Positions 11,300-22,570 of a stretch of 64,000 nt of DNA are shown piece by piece (the stretch's first letter is position 1; every line of letters starts with the position of its first letter). The position numbers were made by a program, and so were the translations under genes. The notes under the pieces are model-generated. The model was not told where the DNA came from. It saw nothing but the letters and a program-made list of their open reading frames with translations, and searched no databases. The DNA is from Halocafeteria seosinensis (lineage: Eukaryota > Sar > Bigyra > Bicosoecida): contig LVLI01000415.1 of NCBI GenBank assembly GCA_001687465.1, positions 1-64,000 of the forward strand. Direction: 5' to 3'.

Positions 11300-12169
11300 C
11301 CTGTAGCGCGTTCTAACTCTCCGCGAGCCATGGCGGCGGCTTCCTGCGATGAGGCGCGAGCGGGTCCTGCTCGTCTCAAGCCACTTGTTGGATCGTTTTT
11401 GACGCGTTGATCGCCCCGGCGATATGCGATACTTCTACTGCGTGGTCTGGGATGACTATCCCCAGTCCTCCTGTCTTCGAAGTCAGTTTGGCTCGTGTAA
11501 CGGTGTGGGCGGGGAGCTGGTTGCGCTACGCCGTATGCTGTGCCACCGTGGAAGTTCGGTGGAACGTGCAGAAGGGGTAGCATGCAGTCGGTGGCCCAAG
11601 GCTCGCACGATAGTGGTAGAAATGAGTTACACCAGCGGTGAAGGGAACAGGTTGATGGCTCTCTTTGGCAGCAGCATAAAGATCGAACCGGCAGACAGGG
11701 ACGGAAGAGGTGTCTGTGTTCTCCGGGTGCGCAATAACTGTACCCTCACTGCTACGCAAACAAAGAGTGCACCGCCTGCCATCACGACAATGACAGTTCT
11801 ATAGTGCATGCTTTGGGACGGATTCCGTGCAGAAAGAATGCGTCCGCCCATCGGAAAGCCCCCGTTCCACGCACTTCCACGTGTCTCTTCAAGCGCGGCT
11901 TTTCCGTCGTCCCGCCTGCTGCTACGTGGAACTTCCGTTCCACCGTGGAAGCCGAAATAATAAGTGGGTTGACCAGTAGTGGGCAATCTGTGTCACTTGA
12001 CGAACCCGCAATCACTAAAGGAGGACTGTCGACAAACAAACAGGAGAAGTCGTTATGTAAAGCGACCAAATGTGCAAGACAACATAGTTGCGAACTTGTG
12101 GGCAGAAGAAGGCCGTCTTTCCTGTTTCCGCAGCTGATTTTCAGTCAGGTCTAGAGACAAACAGAAGAT
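11300..12169. other. Gene-poor spacer, possibly retroelement-derived
   Basis: The open frames here are short and contradictory between strands. The left part may be more of the decayed retrotransposon, but I cannot align it to a named domain. The right part is probably the promoter region of the following membrane-protein gene. Confidence 0.45.
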
Positions 12170-13753
12170 ATGATGCACAAGAGCGAGGAGAAAAAGGAAG
12201 GAGGTGTGTGCGATAAGCTCCTGTCGAAAGCTGTATCTAATCCTTGTTTGTTGTGGAGCGGAGCCATCGTCTTTTACTTGCTCCCGCTGCTTCTCCTGTT
12301 TCTCCTCCACCCCTCTTCACCGCTGCTAGTTACACGTGTTGTCACCTTCCTGGTGGCATCAATTGCGGCCGTCCGCTTTGTGGATCAAGTGGGCTACCCT
12401 GTCGTGCATACCATTGCTACATGGATTGGAAAGGCGCTTGAGAGACTAACGGAACCCAGTTCCTCCACGACGCCGGAGCAACAGCCGACGATGACGACAT
12501 GTTCTCCGGTAGAAAAAGACGACCATGCGGACGGTGAGAAAGAGGAAAAGCAAGACGAGAAAGAGGAGGACGAAGAGGACGATCCTGATTTCTCTAGGTC
12601 TCGACATGCGTCGGCTTCATCCCGAAGGCACTCAAATAATCCCCGGGCCAATGCGGCGCGGGTCAGTTCTGTTCGCATCTCTCGCTCGAGTCACACGAGC
12701 AATCCCGCATCTAACTCCAACGACGTAGGTTGGTTTGCTTCGACACCTTCACTAAGTGCGCAAATGAGCTTGACAGATAATCCAAGGTCGTCCATGTACG
12801 AGAGTAAAGAAGAGCCGCTCAGCACTCATTCCAGCACACTCCCTGCTGTCACTGCCGAAGAAGACGAACCGGAAGAGGAGGAGACCGCATATGAGCGTTC
12901 CAAGGAGCATGGACAACCACAGGCTCCCAATGTAATAGAATCTGTGACAGAAAAGTTAGATGAACGTGCCAGCGAACATCCGTTTAGTTGGCGGCTTTTC
13001 CTCGGAACAGGATATTGCTATGTGATCCTACTCTGGTTGTACAGTCAGATAAGCGAAGACATCGGATGGAGCGATATTGAGGTACCAGAGTCCTTAAAAT
13101 GGCGGAATCTTGTTCACTTGTCCGCTGTCGTCCTCGTCTTCTCCCTTGCAATCCTATTTGCATTCGGAGCTTGGTGTGCTGTCAGGATTTCGAAAGCTGT
13201 CTGGCGGTGGCTAATGTGCGAAGTTCGTCGAATCAGGGAATCAAAAGGCGGCAGCCTTTCGTGCGCCAGTGTTTGCAAATACTTGCTGATTGCGTTTTTT
13301 TCGTTGTCGTTATGCGTGGTCCCAAGCATTTTGCTGCTTATCATGCATCCCCCATCCCCCGTTTTGATGTTGCGATTGGGACTCCTATGCTGTCTGTTGG
13401 TGTCCGGAGATTGCTTCGTACACGAATTATTTAGTCTTCGAGCTCGCTATCGAGGATGCAGCCGCTTTGACTGGACCACATTTTCTGCGGGAGGCTACTT
13501 TTGGATGGTTATGGCCTGGGTATACGGTATTCTAAAGCGAAAGCTTGAAATTGAAGACGACGATATTGATGTTTTCTTGCCGACCTCATTGCCCCTCTCT
13601 GTGGTCCTCGGAGTATCTGTTGTATTTGCACTTGGAGCATGGTGCACCGCTGGAGTCGCTCAGCTTGTGCATAAGCAACTTAGCCGCTCAGAAAGCCTGC
13701 GAATGAACCCTTGTCTTCGTCGCGCCAGCTATCCGGAAACAAAGAGGGCATGA
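12170..13753 (+). CDS. Membrane protein with internal duplication, unknown function
   Basis: A single uninterrupted frame encodes 527 residues. It has two copies of one membrane module. Copy 1 is split: a hydrophobic start with HPSSPLLVTR and FVDQVGYPVVH, a polar insertion of about 190 residues rich in Glu, Asp, Ser and Arg, then FSWRLFLGTGYCYVILLWLY, DIEVPESL and FAFGAWCAVRISKAV. Copy 2 is continuous: HPPSPVLMLR, FVHELFSLR, FDWTTFSAGGYFWMVMAWVY, DIDVFLPTSL and FALGAWCTAGVAQLV. The shared signature is HPxSPxL...FV...GY/F..V..WxY...DI-V..P.SL...FxxGAWC. About six membrane segments are expected. I do not recognise the family. The start ATGATG lies 24 bases into a purine-rich leader. Confidence 0.82.
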   Translation: MMHKSEEKKEGGVCDKLLSKAVSNPCLLWSGAIVFYLLPLLLLFLLHPSSPLLVTRVVTFLVASIAAVRFVDQVGYPVVHTIATWIGKALERLTEPSSSTTPEQQPTMTTCSPVEKDDHADGEKEEKQDEKEEDEEDDPDFSRSRHASASSRRHSNNPRANAARVSSVRISRSSHTSNPASNSNDVGWFASTPSLSAQMSLTDNPRSSMYESKEEPLSTHSSTLPAVTAEEDEPEEEETAYERSKEHGQPQAPNVIESVTEKLDERASEHPFSWRLFLGTGYCYVILLWLYSQISEDIGWSDIEVPESLKWRNLVHLSAVVLVFSLAILFAFGAWCAVRISKAVWRWLMCEVRRIRESKGGSLSCASVCKYLLIAFFSLSLCVVPSILLLIMHPPSPVLMLRLGLLCCLLVSGDCFVHELFSLRARYRGCSRFDWTTFSAGGYFWMVMAWVYGILKRKLEIEDDDIDVFLPTSLPLSVVLGVSVVFALGAWCTAGVAQLVHKQLSRSESLRMNPCLRRASYPETKRA

Positions 13754-14415
13754 GGTAAGTCCAATAAGGGGTTTCCGTTGTGTTGCGCAAACCGAAAGAG
13801 CTGTTGTATCTGTTGATCCGTCGTCCACGGTATCATGTGACAAGCAGTGATGCATCTTTTGTGGTGACTGCGGCAAAGTATGTGTGACCATCATTACGGT
13901 TGTACCGTATAGCGTAGCTTTTCGATATCTCGGGGAGAATGAACCAGGGAAAAAGGAGAGAGAGAAAAAAAAATAAAAAAGAAAATTAATGTACAGTCTC
14001 TCGGTCTTCTGGGCGTATGCATTGTCATGTAGCACAACCCAAGTGTCGTACCCAAAATGCTTTCGCACCCACAACATATCAAACATGTTCTCATGCAGCT
14101 CATGCCTTCGTCTGGCTCTGGTAGCGTACATATTCACGTGAATTGTCCCGTGGTGGTGCTTGTGTGTAGTGTATGGCATGTGTATGTATCATACCACATA
14201 TTCATCTCCTGGTGATGTTGAAGTTGAAGTGACACGAGGGGGCTACTCGTTTGTACATACATAATACGAGATGCATGCGTACGTATGGAGTACGCGCACA
14301 TAATATTCATGTAGTGATTTGTTCTCCCCAGATGGTGTTTGCTTCTCTGGCTCTCTCTCTCTCTCTCTGTGTGTGTGACAGGAGAAAGGAAGGAACACAG
14401 ACGACGTGGGGAACG
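13754..14415. other. Intergenic spacer with simple repeats
   Basis: A low-complexity spacer with A-rich runs near 13966-13988 and a CT-repeat passing into GT units at about 14346-14378. It separates two plus-strand genes, so it should hold the promoter of the helicase gene. No coding signal was found. Confidence 0.55.
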
Positions 14416-17409
14416 ATGGAGGAGGACGATGTACAATTGTACGTATTATATCTTTCTTTGATCTTTACAAGTGTTTTCACCTCTTTCTGCGTGTGCTTTG
14501 GTATTCTCCAGAACTGGATTCGGAGGAGATGAGAGGGGGGATGCTTCAGAAAAGAAACAAAAACGTGGCAAAACCAGCGGAAATGGGGTCTTATCCATGG
14601 ATGATGTTACTCAGTTGTTTATGCAGTCCGAGGAAGGGTCCCATACCCATCAATCGGCCGATATGACACCGGAGGAAGGAGGGAAAGACGGTCACCACCA
14701 GAAGAAGAAGAAGAAAGCAAGTAGCTCGAAAAAGGAGAATGTCTCCTTCGAATCGTTTGGATTGAGCCAACAGGTGCTCAAGGGGATTAAAACAATGGGA
14801 TACAAAACGACCACTCCGATCCAGAAGAAAACGTTAGAGTACACCCTACGGGGAAAGGATACCGTAGCTATGGCGCGAACGGGATCAGGGAAATCAGCAG
14901 CGTTTATCATTCCCATCCTGGAGAAATTACAAAGTCATTCGCAGAAAGTGGGAGCTCGAGGACTTATTCTAGCCCCAACCAGAGAGCTAGCACTACAGAT
15001 ATTCAAATTTACCAGAGGGTTAGGAAAGCACACAGATCTTCGAATGGGCCTCTTGGTAGGAGGTGAGAGTATCTCAGGGCAGTTTGAGGTGCTAGCAACC
15101 AATCCTGACATCCTTGTTGGAACACCAGGACGAGTCATGCATCTGCTTTCTGAAATACCGGAATTTTCATTGAAAATGGTGCAATGTGTAGTCTTTGATG
15201 AAGCTGATAGACTATTCGAGATGGGTTTCAAGGACCAATTGGCACAAATTTTGTCTTCAACGCCTCAAACAAGACAAACCATGCTTTTCAGTGCCACGCT
15301 CCCCAAAGAACTGGCTCAATTTGCTCGAGCTGGACTGAACAACCCAGAACTGATACGAATTGATTTAGACGCAAAACTGAGTGAGAACTTGCGCATGGCT
15401 TTTTTTACGGTCAGGTCTGATGAAAAACCCGGAGCAACGCTCTGGATCCTTCGAGAATTGATACCCGACTCGGAACAATGCCTTTTGTTCGCAGCAACAA
15501 AGCATCACGTGGAGTTCTTGAAAATGTTATTGAAACAAGTGAGTGAGGCATGGTGTTAGTTTTGCATGTTATTAGCGATTACTTACCGCTGCATTTCTTC
15601 TAACTTGGCAGCACGGAATAACCTCTGAAGCCATCTACGGTGATATGGACTCTGCGGGGCGACAGTTAAATATGAACAAGTTTCGCCAAGGTGTATCGCA
15701 TTGTCGCGTTCTGGTTGTCACTGACGTTGCTTCTAGAGGTATTGATCTGCCGCTTTTAGATAATGTTGTAAGTATTTCTTCAAGCCATTCTAGTTTGTGT
15801 GCGAGCGCTATTGTGTCGCGTATCTCCGCAGATTAACTATGATTTTCCCGACAAGTCGAAACTCTTTGTCCATCGATGCGGACGAGTTGCACGGCAAAAT
15901 AGGCGTGGCACGGCCTTTTCTCTGGTTTCGCCCACTGAAGAGCCCTATATGCTCGATTTATTTTCCTATCTCTGTCGTGAGTCTACTTGCGGCTCCCAGA
16001 AAGTTGATGATACAGATGGTTGTTATAGTTTAGAGTCTATGACACCGGACCAAGTCCACTATGGGGGTTTTCCAAGATCCGTAATGGATTGGGAGATGGA
16101 AAGAGTCCGAGGATACCTGAATGGGGATCCGGATCTAGAGAGCCAGTACAAGACTGCTCTAAACGCCTACAAGATGTACAACAGAACGAAGGGAGAGGCA
16201 AGCAAAAAAGCCGTGAGAGAAGCGAAAGAGCTCCGTCAAGACGCAGTGCATCCGCTACTTTTACAGTACACTGGTGAAAACGAACTATCGACTGCTGATT
16301 TTGCATCACAATTGAGCAAGTTCAGACCCAATCAACTCATAATGGAAATTGAAGGCGCAAAGCATCGGAAAAACGGCGTAACCCAACTAATCCAAAAAAA
16401 GCGGAGCGACCATGACCCGTTAGTCCAATCTAGTTCTATCAGAAAGGAGCCAGAAACACGAGCTGAGCAACCCACGGAACACTCTGAAAGCGAAGAAGAC
16501 GGCGAAGGAGGTGCCAACATTGAAGAACAAAAGCTCGACAATCCTGCCTTAGCGTCAATCCTTCAAACAGAACCATCAAAGGAATCGGGCAGGAAGTTAC
16601 CGAAGAAACGCCTGTCAGTGAAACAGAAGCGACAACTGAAGAAACAGGGTACAATAGATACTAATGGAACATCAATAGAACAGCGAAATGGGCAAAAACG
16701 GAAGCAAGATCCCAAAGAGTTCCAAGATAGCAAGCATTACATCTCCATGGAGCGACCAGAACAAGAAACCGAACGTCATCTGAGTGTGCACGCCGGAGAA
16801 TCCGCCATGCAGCAGATTGATAATAATGTGTTGGACATGGCTCCAGATGAACATGATCAGCTAAACCGTCGACGAAAAGTGAAACATTGGGATAGCAAGA
16901 AGAAGAAATATGTGCAAATGACTGTAGAGGAATTGGCGGAGCAACGTGGAGCAAAGCGCCTTAAAACGGAAAGTGGTAAGGTGGTGCGTAGTGACGGTCA
17001 GGAGCATGGCCAGATATATAAAAAGTGGCAAAAGAAAACAAAGAAGAGTATTCAAAGTGCGGGCACGGAAGAACAAAACATGGGCAATGGCCGTCCCTCC
17101 ATTGACTGGAGAAAGGGAAGCAATGACCCACGTCGGTTCATGCCCGAATTCAGGAAGCCCAATGCAGCGGCACAGGACGAAGACACCGCAGAGGAAGCAA
17201 AAGACGAACTAAGATCCCCAGAAGACATCGCCAAGAAACGTACTGAGCAGTTCAACAAGAAAGTTAAGAATATGAAGGGTGGCATGAAAGCCGCGAAACA
17301 GAAAGGACTTGTCAAGGATAAGAGGAAGACAAACCCGAAGATTTACCGGGGAGCTCCTACCCGGAGCAAAACAATCATCAGATCGAAAGCTGGAAAACGC
17401 AGACGATAA
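14416..17409 (+). CDS. DBP10: DEAD-box RNA helicase, DDX54/Dbp10 type
   Basis: Four exons (14416-14438, 14512-15538, 15612-15767, 15832-17409) join in phase to give 927 residues. The first exon encodes only MEEDDVQ. Helicase motifs appear in order: Q motif FESFGLSQQVLKGIKTMG...PIQ; motif I ARTGSGKS; Ia PTRELALQ; Ib TPGR; II DEAD; III SAT; V TDVASRGIDLP; and VI HRCGRVAR. The last differs from the usual HRxGRTGR in the way Dbp10 does. The tail carries HRKNGVTQLIQKKR and HWDSKKKKYV, matching the Dbp10 C-terminal domain, and ends in a very basic nucleolar-type tail. In yeast, Dbp10 is needed in the nucleolus for 60S ribosomal subunit assembly. A possible AATAAA signal lies about ten bases after the stop. 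Confidence 0.95.
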
Positions 17410-17481
17410 CTCTGGAAGCAATAAATTTAGCACATGGGCTTTCCATGTGAGGAAGGTGTTGTATTTGCGGCCTTCGTGCAG

Positions 17482-18406
17482 TTACCGATTGCGCTGTTGT
17501 TCCTTCGTCTTCATGCGTTCCATAGCCCGTTCTGCCATCCTTTTACGTTTACGCTTCTTTTCCTTCTCTTTCTGCTCCTTCTTTCTCCGAATCTTTTCTC
17601 GTTCTTGCTGGGCTTTCTTGCGGTCCTTGCTCTTTATCTGAGACTTTGGTAACCCAACATCTTCTGGGTAGAAGTCGTCTTCGTTGACACGAACCTTGGA
17701 CACTTCAGGTTGCTCTAAGATATAGTCTTTTATCTGCGACAACCCGAGAGAGAAAGAAGTATCCTCTTGGAAAGAAGAGAGCTAATATGCCTTGCAACAC
17801 TGCTCGTACCTCCAGTGCTCGACTCTTCCTGGCTGGCTTCTCTAGCAGGAGTATCATATCTTCTTCTGGTGTATAAGGTGTTACTTGAATGCCGTCCGTT
17901 TCTAAGAGAGCTGCAATGCTGTTGAATCTCCCTGGTTCCAGCTCACGAAGGCAATGAGCACGTCATGGCGTACCTGCCCATTTCGAGCCCAGTTCCCCGG
18001 CTTCGCCTTCCTCGAGTTTCTGGTTTAGTGTTACAAAGAGCATGTTGCTACTCCGGGAGGAGGACTGGTCTTGGATCGCAGCATTCCTTATTTTTTCTTG
18101 CCTGTACTTCATGTCAGCCATGATACTATACACCCACGACGACGGCGTAAAGTGGAAGTCCACATACCATTCGGGTGTGTCTTCATGCCACTCCAAGGAT
18201 TCCTCCTCGTCTTCATTCCATTCCTGTGGGTGAGAGCACCAGTGAATGTACCACAAGTATTGGATTAAATGAGCTTCAGTGGTTCTTACTTGTTCTAATT
18301 TATCCACATCAATGACGCGCCGTTGTATTGGAGAAGCATGGGCGATGGACGACCATCCGCAGAGTATCACCGTGCATGATAATACCACCACATGGATCCC
18401 GGTCAT
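17482..18406 (-). CDS. MESD-like ER chaperone
   Basis: Four exons (18406-18290, 18223-17974, 17931-17810, 17733-17482) close in phase to 246 residues, near the 224-234 of animal MESD. It starts with a clear signal peptide (VVVLSCTVILCGWSSIAHA). An acidic WNEDEEESLEW segment follows, then the core: NMLFVTLNQ, ELGSKWAGRFNSIAALLETDG, DMILLLEKP, and IKDYILEQPEVSKVRV...YPED, which parallels the MESD fold order. The tail is Lys/Arg/Glu-rich, again like MESD, but lacks an obvious KDEL-type retention signal. In animals MESD helps beta-propeller/EGF modules of LDL-receptor relatives fold. Finding it in a small eukaryotic genome implies an older, broader client set. The first intron is 66 bases and in frame, so retention would still give a protein. 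The assignment rests on pattern similarity, not on an alignment. Confidence 0.68.
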
Positions 18407-19810
18407 AGCTCATGGACGTGCATTATTATCAGGGAGGTCTATTACAGATGCTGCTAACAATTCAAACTTAATGAAGACTATTCTTCAATATTGCTGTACT
18501 TCCTGCGGGACTGGAGTCGGGTATACAAATCCCGGAATTCAGAATACCCATGGCAGCGATTGTTCAGCAGCAGCATACTCTTTTTCGTCGAGCACCGGAT
18601 AGTGCACACTTGGTAGTACGTGCGCTGACAAAAAAAAACAGGCCTCTTGGTTAGTGCTTTAGCATCGATAAGCAGGAGGGGTGCAAATTTATCTCGTTCT
18701 TCGCGCAGTTGAGATGGTTTGCGGGACTTGTGGCTTGCTGAGGTTGTCGAGACATTTATCACCATTATCCGTTTGTTTCCAAAGAGGACTTTGATCTTCG
18801 CCATTGTCTTGGTCGTCGTCATCTTGTGTGTGCTGTTAGAAGCCTGGTTAGTCCCTAGCTCTAATTCTAACCGAGGATATATTTTGTATCCAACCCTTGC
18901 TTCTTTTCGCGACAACTGGCCGCGCGATGGACGAATGACACTCTTGAACTCCAGAGTATCCGGCCGAATCCGTAAGACGACAGCTCGAAGATCACCCAAA
19001 ACCATTTGACAATAAACTATTTAACCGTGTCCATTACCACGGTACAGTAATATACACTTGTCTCTACCGGTAAACCTTTTATTACTCCAATAACTCCAAA
19101 AAAGTGGACATGGTATGATTGGCGACAAAATTCTCCGATTTCAATGAAATAGGCTTGGTTTGGAACAGACGGAAGGCATTTCCGAGAGAAACAGTTTCAA
19201 ATCAGCGTCAGCAGATCACGGTTTTCCGCCGAAGATGCTGGTTAAAAATGCCCGGTATGCCTCCACAGATGTATTATTCAAAACCTAAACATTTAATGAG
19301 GCCTTGCCATGGGGTTTTTGAGTTTGGATCGAGTTCAAAGCGGAAGGGCCGAATGTGTTGACCATCGACAGTCTCACCAAGCGGGTATTCAGCCATATCA
19401 ACGGCTGGTAAAGCTTGGGTTGGATTTCCGCGTGATAGTTAACGATAAAGGTCAATAATTTGCAATAACCATGAGTTCTTTGTTATGAGAGTTCACGCAA
19501 TTGATAGTCAGCTGAAGCTTGATAATTGGGGATTCTTGCTTCAACTGAATCGCTAGGGAATTGTCGCTATTAAATGGTCTCATCGGCTGTCGTTCTTGCT
19601 GATTTGAGGTTATACCAAAGTGAATAAATTGTTTTGAATCGATTTATTTGGGATAGATCGCTCGTGTCAAGAAAACTAACTCCATGAGCTCGTCATACCA
19701 TCATTGCCATTGTTCGGATCTAAATCCTGGTTTTCTAATTCACGAACGCTATTAAGTGCCGCCTTCCTCTATGTACACCATTTAATTTTTTTTGGGGAGG
19801 GGGTGCTGAA
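18407..19810. other. Gene-poor region upstream of the MESD-like gene
   Basis: The first 200 bases are the promoter side of the MESD-like gene and are shared with the duplicate near 20.7 kb. Open frames on both strands around 18480-19000 overlap and have no recognisable content. I see no supported gene here. Confidence 0.4.
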
Positions 19811-20259
19811 ATGGCGTCAGCACTCTGGTATTTGAGTACAGCACAATTCGTCACGATTCTGGCCCACTGGATTGTTTCGATCGTTGGGGATTTCGTCCCG
19901 CTCAACAAGATTGACCTTTCTTGGAGCGAGAATACCGAGAAATTTATCAGTTTTTCCCCGGACAAGATTTGTCTCATTGATTCGTGATTTTTATGAGCAG
20001 TAGTCTAAGTGCTTCGGTCGAGAGCCTGAAGATGAAAGGAGTTGATCAGAGGGTTTTTCAGAGTTTGTACACTGAGCTTCGCTCATATTCGGTTTGCCGG
20101 TGGAAGTTTGAAATAAACTCGTACTCGATGAACAGTAGCTTTAACTCTGTGGAACGGACAAAATTAACTGATGGAGATGACATTTGCCATCGGATACAAA
20201 TTTTCGGAACTCAGAAAACAAGAGCCGATTTGGAATTGGTTCTGATAGTTATAGCTTGA
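19811..20259 (+). other. Two short plus-strand frames, possible gene remnant
   Basis: A 58-codon frame starts at 19811 (MASALWYLSTAQF, with a hydrophobic stretch VTILAHWIVSIVGDFV) and ends at 19987. A second frame of 91 codons starts right there (19984) and contains SASVESLKMKGVDQRVFQSLY. The overlap of stop and start and the coherent amino-acid make-up are suggestive, but I recognise neither. They may be remnants of a mobile element or chance frames. Confidence 0.2.
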
Positions 20260-20675
20260 CGTTTCTTGCCCAATCCGACGCTAGTCGGTGCTTTCGTTGT
20301 AAAAGTCCGAGCGTTTTTCTGAGAACTTTCCCCGCTCCTTAGCAGAGGAGCACGTGTGTCTGAGATTTTATTTTGCTTTCTCTCGTCCGACAACCAACGT
20401 AATGCTCTCCCCTCGTCGAACGATACCTCCAAGTTTTAGATACTGGAGTGCATGAAAAGTATTCTTTGGCTTGTAAGGGTTAAGTTGCGAGCGAAGTTAC
20501 CGAGCTGTATCTTTGACTGACTCTCTGTGCGGTCATTGTGAGCAGGGCTCAGCGAGCGGGATGTGATAAAAACAGTGTAGTTGTTATAGGTGTGGCCTGA
20601 GGGAATAGTTACTGAATAAATAATAAATATGGTAAATGGCAGTGGCGACAGAGTTTGCGGTGGCTTGAATCCACA

Positions 20676-20995
20676 TCCATGACGCGTCGTTGTATCGGAT
20701 AAGGATGGGCAATGGACGTCCATCCGGATAGTACCACTGTGCATAATAATACCACCATATTGAGCTAGGTCACGGACGTGGATTATTATCAGGAGGTTCA
20801 TTAAAGACGCTACTCACAATCCGAACCCTAGCTGAAGAGAGTTCTACTGATTCTGCACTTCCTGTGGGTTGGGAGTCGACCGCTAGCCCGGAATACCCGT
20901 TGCTACATTTGTACCAAGGCAATATGGAAGCGACTGCTCAGCAGCATACTCTTTTCCGGAAAGCACCAGGCAGTTTATGCTTGTAGTAGGGGTCC
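20676..20995 (-). pseudogene. Broken partial copy of the MESD-like gene 5' end
   Basis: This stretch aligns by eye with 18300-18620, which covers the first exon and promoter of the MESD-like gene. The minus strand still reads GWTSIAHPYPIQRRVMD against GWSSIAHASPIQRRVID in the intact gene. The upstream part, around GATTATTATCAGGAGG and the CAGCAGCATACTCTTTT block, is also conserved. The start codon is lost (ATGACC has become GTGACC) and a TAG follows. Similarity stops just after the RRVxD codons, before exon 2. It is a truncated duplicate about 2.4 kb from its parent and in the same orientation. Confidence 0.8.
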
Positions 20996-22570
20996 ACTCG
21001 ACTTGTGTGGTGCTTATCCCAGAACAAGGAGATGAACGTTCATGACCGGAGCAAATTTTCGGCCGATTTGCGATCGCTGTGCTATGGCGTCGACGATTAT
21101 TTGGCTGGAAAGATATTGGTCAGCTCTTTTTGGCTACCAATTCCGCTTCGAAATCGCGTCGCTTCACCATGCACCAAAGTGACGAGCTCTTCGAAGAAGT
21201 TACACCTCCTTACGTGGACCATAGCTTCGTTCATCGATTCCACGACGCTAGAGCTAATCTTACCATCGTCCTTCTACTTGTCTTCTCGGTTGGTGCACGG
21301 TAGTATTTGACAGGCCTCGGAAGCGTACCACGCGTACCAGTGGTAGTAAAAAAGCTGTCGTGAGTGTCTCAGTCCTCAGCTCAGCTGAGTCAGCTGCACA
21401 ACCGTCTACAGGTACCGGTATACGTCTTCCGGTAGGAGCAATACTAATACACACGCCTGCAGTGCCATTCGCGCGAACTGTGTGGTGCGAACGCAGGTTT
21501 GCACTCTGGTCGGGAATTCACGGATGACATGATCCCAAGCTGTAGGTTCAAGTATATCCATGTATATCTCTGGCAAGCTAGTAGTGCTGGTAAGTGTAAA
21601 CATTGTGAATCACGTGCTTGTGGCATGTGACGTCGCCAAAATTCTCCTCTAAATCCATGTTGAAAAAGTTACGTGACCGGCAGAATCTGACTGGGACGAG
21701 GTATCCACCGTGATCGACAAGAACCTACAAGCAAAAGAATACACCGTGTTGAGCACTGAATTCAAACCGACGAGGAGTTACATATTCGCTCCATAACTAC
21801 ATTTGAACGTTCTTGGACCATTACAGGTATACAGAGTGTATTTGCTAGGCAACGAAGTACCGGAGTAGCTAGTATGTTGCTGGGTATACAGTCTGAAGAT
21901 AACATGCAGGGACTGCGCCAACTTGATTGACGTCTGTTATTTATCTCTTCTGGGCTACATGAAGATTGTACTGGAGCCGTTCCGTCCTGGGGAGTGTGCT
22001 ACCCGTTCACGGTAAAGTCGGTGAAACAGAAAGTTAGCAGTGTTCCTGTACAACTTCCAGCAATTGCGCCCACCTGAGCCATTCTACCAGCGTCCGCAGA
22101 TAGCAGCCCATGTATGGGCTAATTCCTTCAAGCTCTGTCTCACCTAATTCCAGAGGAACAGTCCAACTCTTTGCCAATTCACCACACATACTACGGCGAC
22201 AGCCACACTGTATCGTTCATTGTGATTTCGTAATTCGCGCATATTTAAGGCGTATTTTTCACGAGAAAACCACAACAGTCAGGTCAGGAGTTGAAACGGA
22301 ATTCCTCAAGCCGATTGCTGGTGTATTTCGTTGGAGCTTGTAGGACAAACTACTTTCGATAGCAATTACCCGTGACACACAACGACTGAAAAAATTGATG
22401 TGCAGCAAAAATGGGGACGAGTGAACCACACAAAGCCCCTGTCTGGAAGTTCTTCCACTAGGCAGCGGAGAAATCCTAACCGTGGTATTCAACCAACGAG
22501 CTGTGCAGTAGTTCCCCGTGCTGCTGCCAAGAGTGCTACCAGTGCAGTTAGTTTCAAAATACAGCGGGTT
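20996..22570. other. Gene-poor stretch
   Basis: There is no supported gene. A frame at 21038-21130 reads SKFSADLRSLCYGVDD, faintly like a histone-fold TAF, but it is not continued convincingly. The right end should contain the 3' UTR of the minus-strand chromatin gene that follows. Confidence 0.4.

Noticed and set aside
18478..19009. Overlapping open frames on both strands upstream of the MESD-like gene
   Set aside because: Neither has a recognisable domain or conserved splice structure, and part of the stretch is the duplicated promoter region.
21005..21310. Frame containing SKFSADLRSLCYGVDD, faintly like the TAF13 histone fold
   Set aside because: Only about 16 residues resemble the family, the GFGDD core is not kept, and the continuation lies in another frame without a good splice site.
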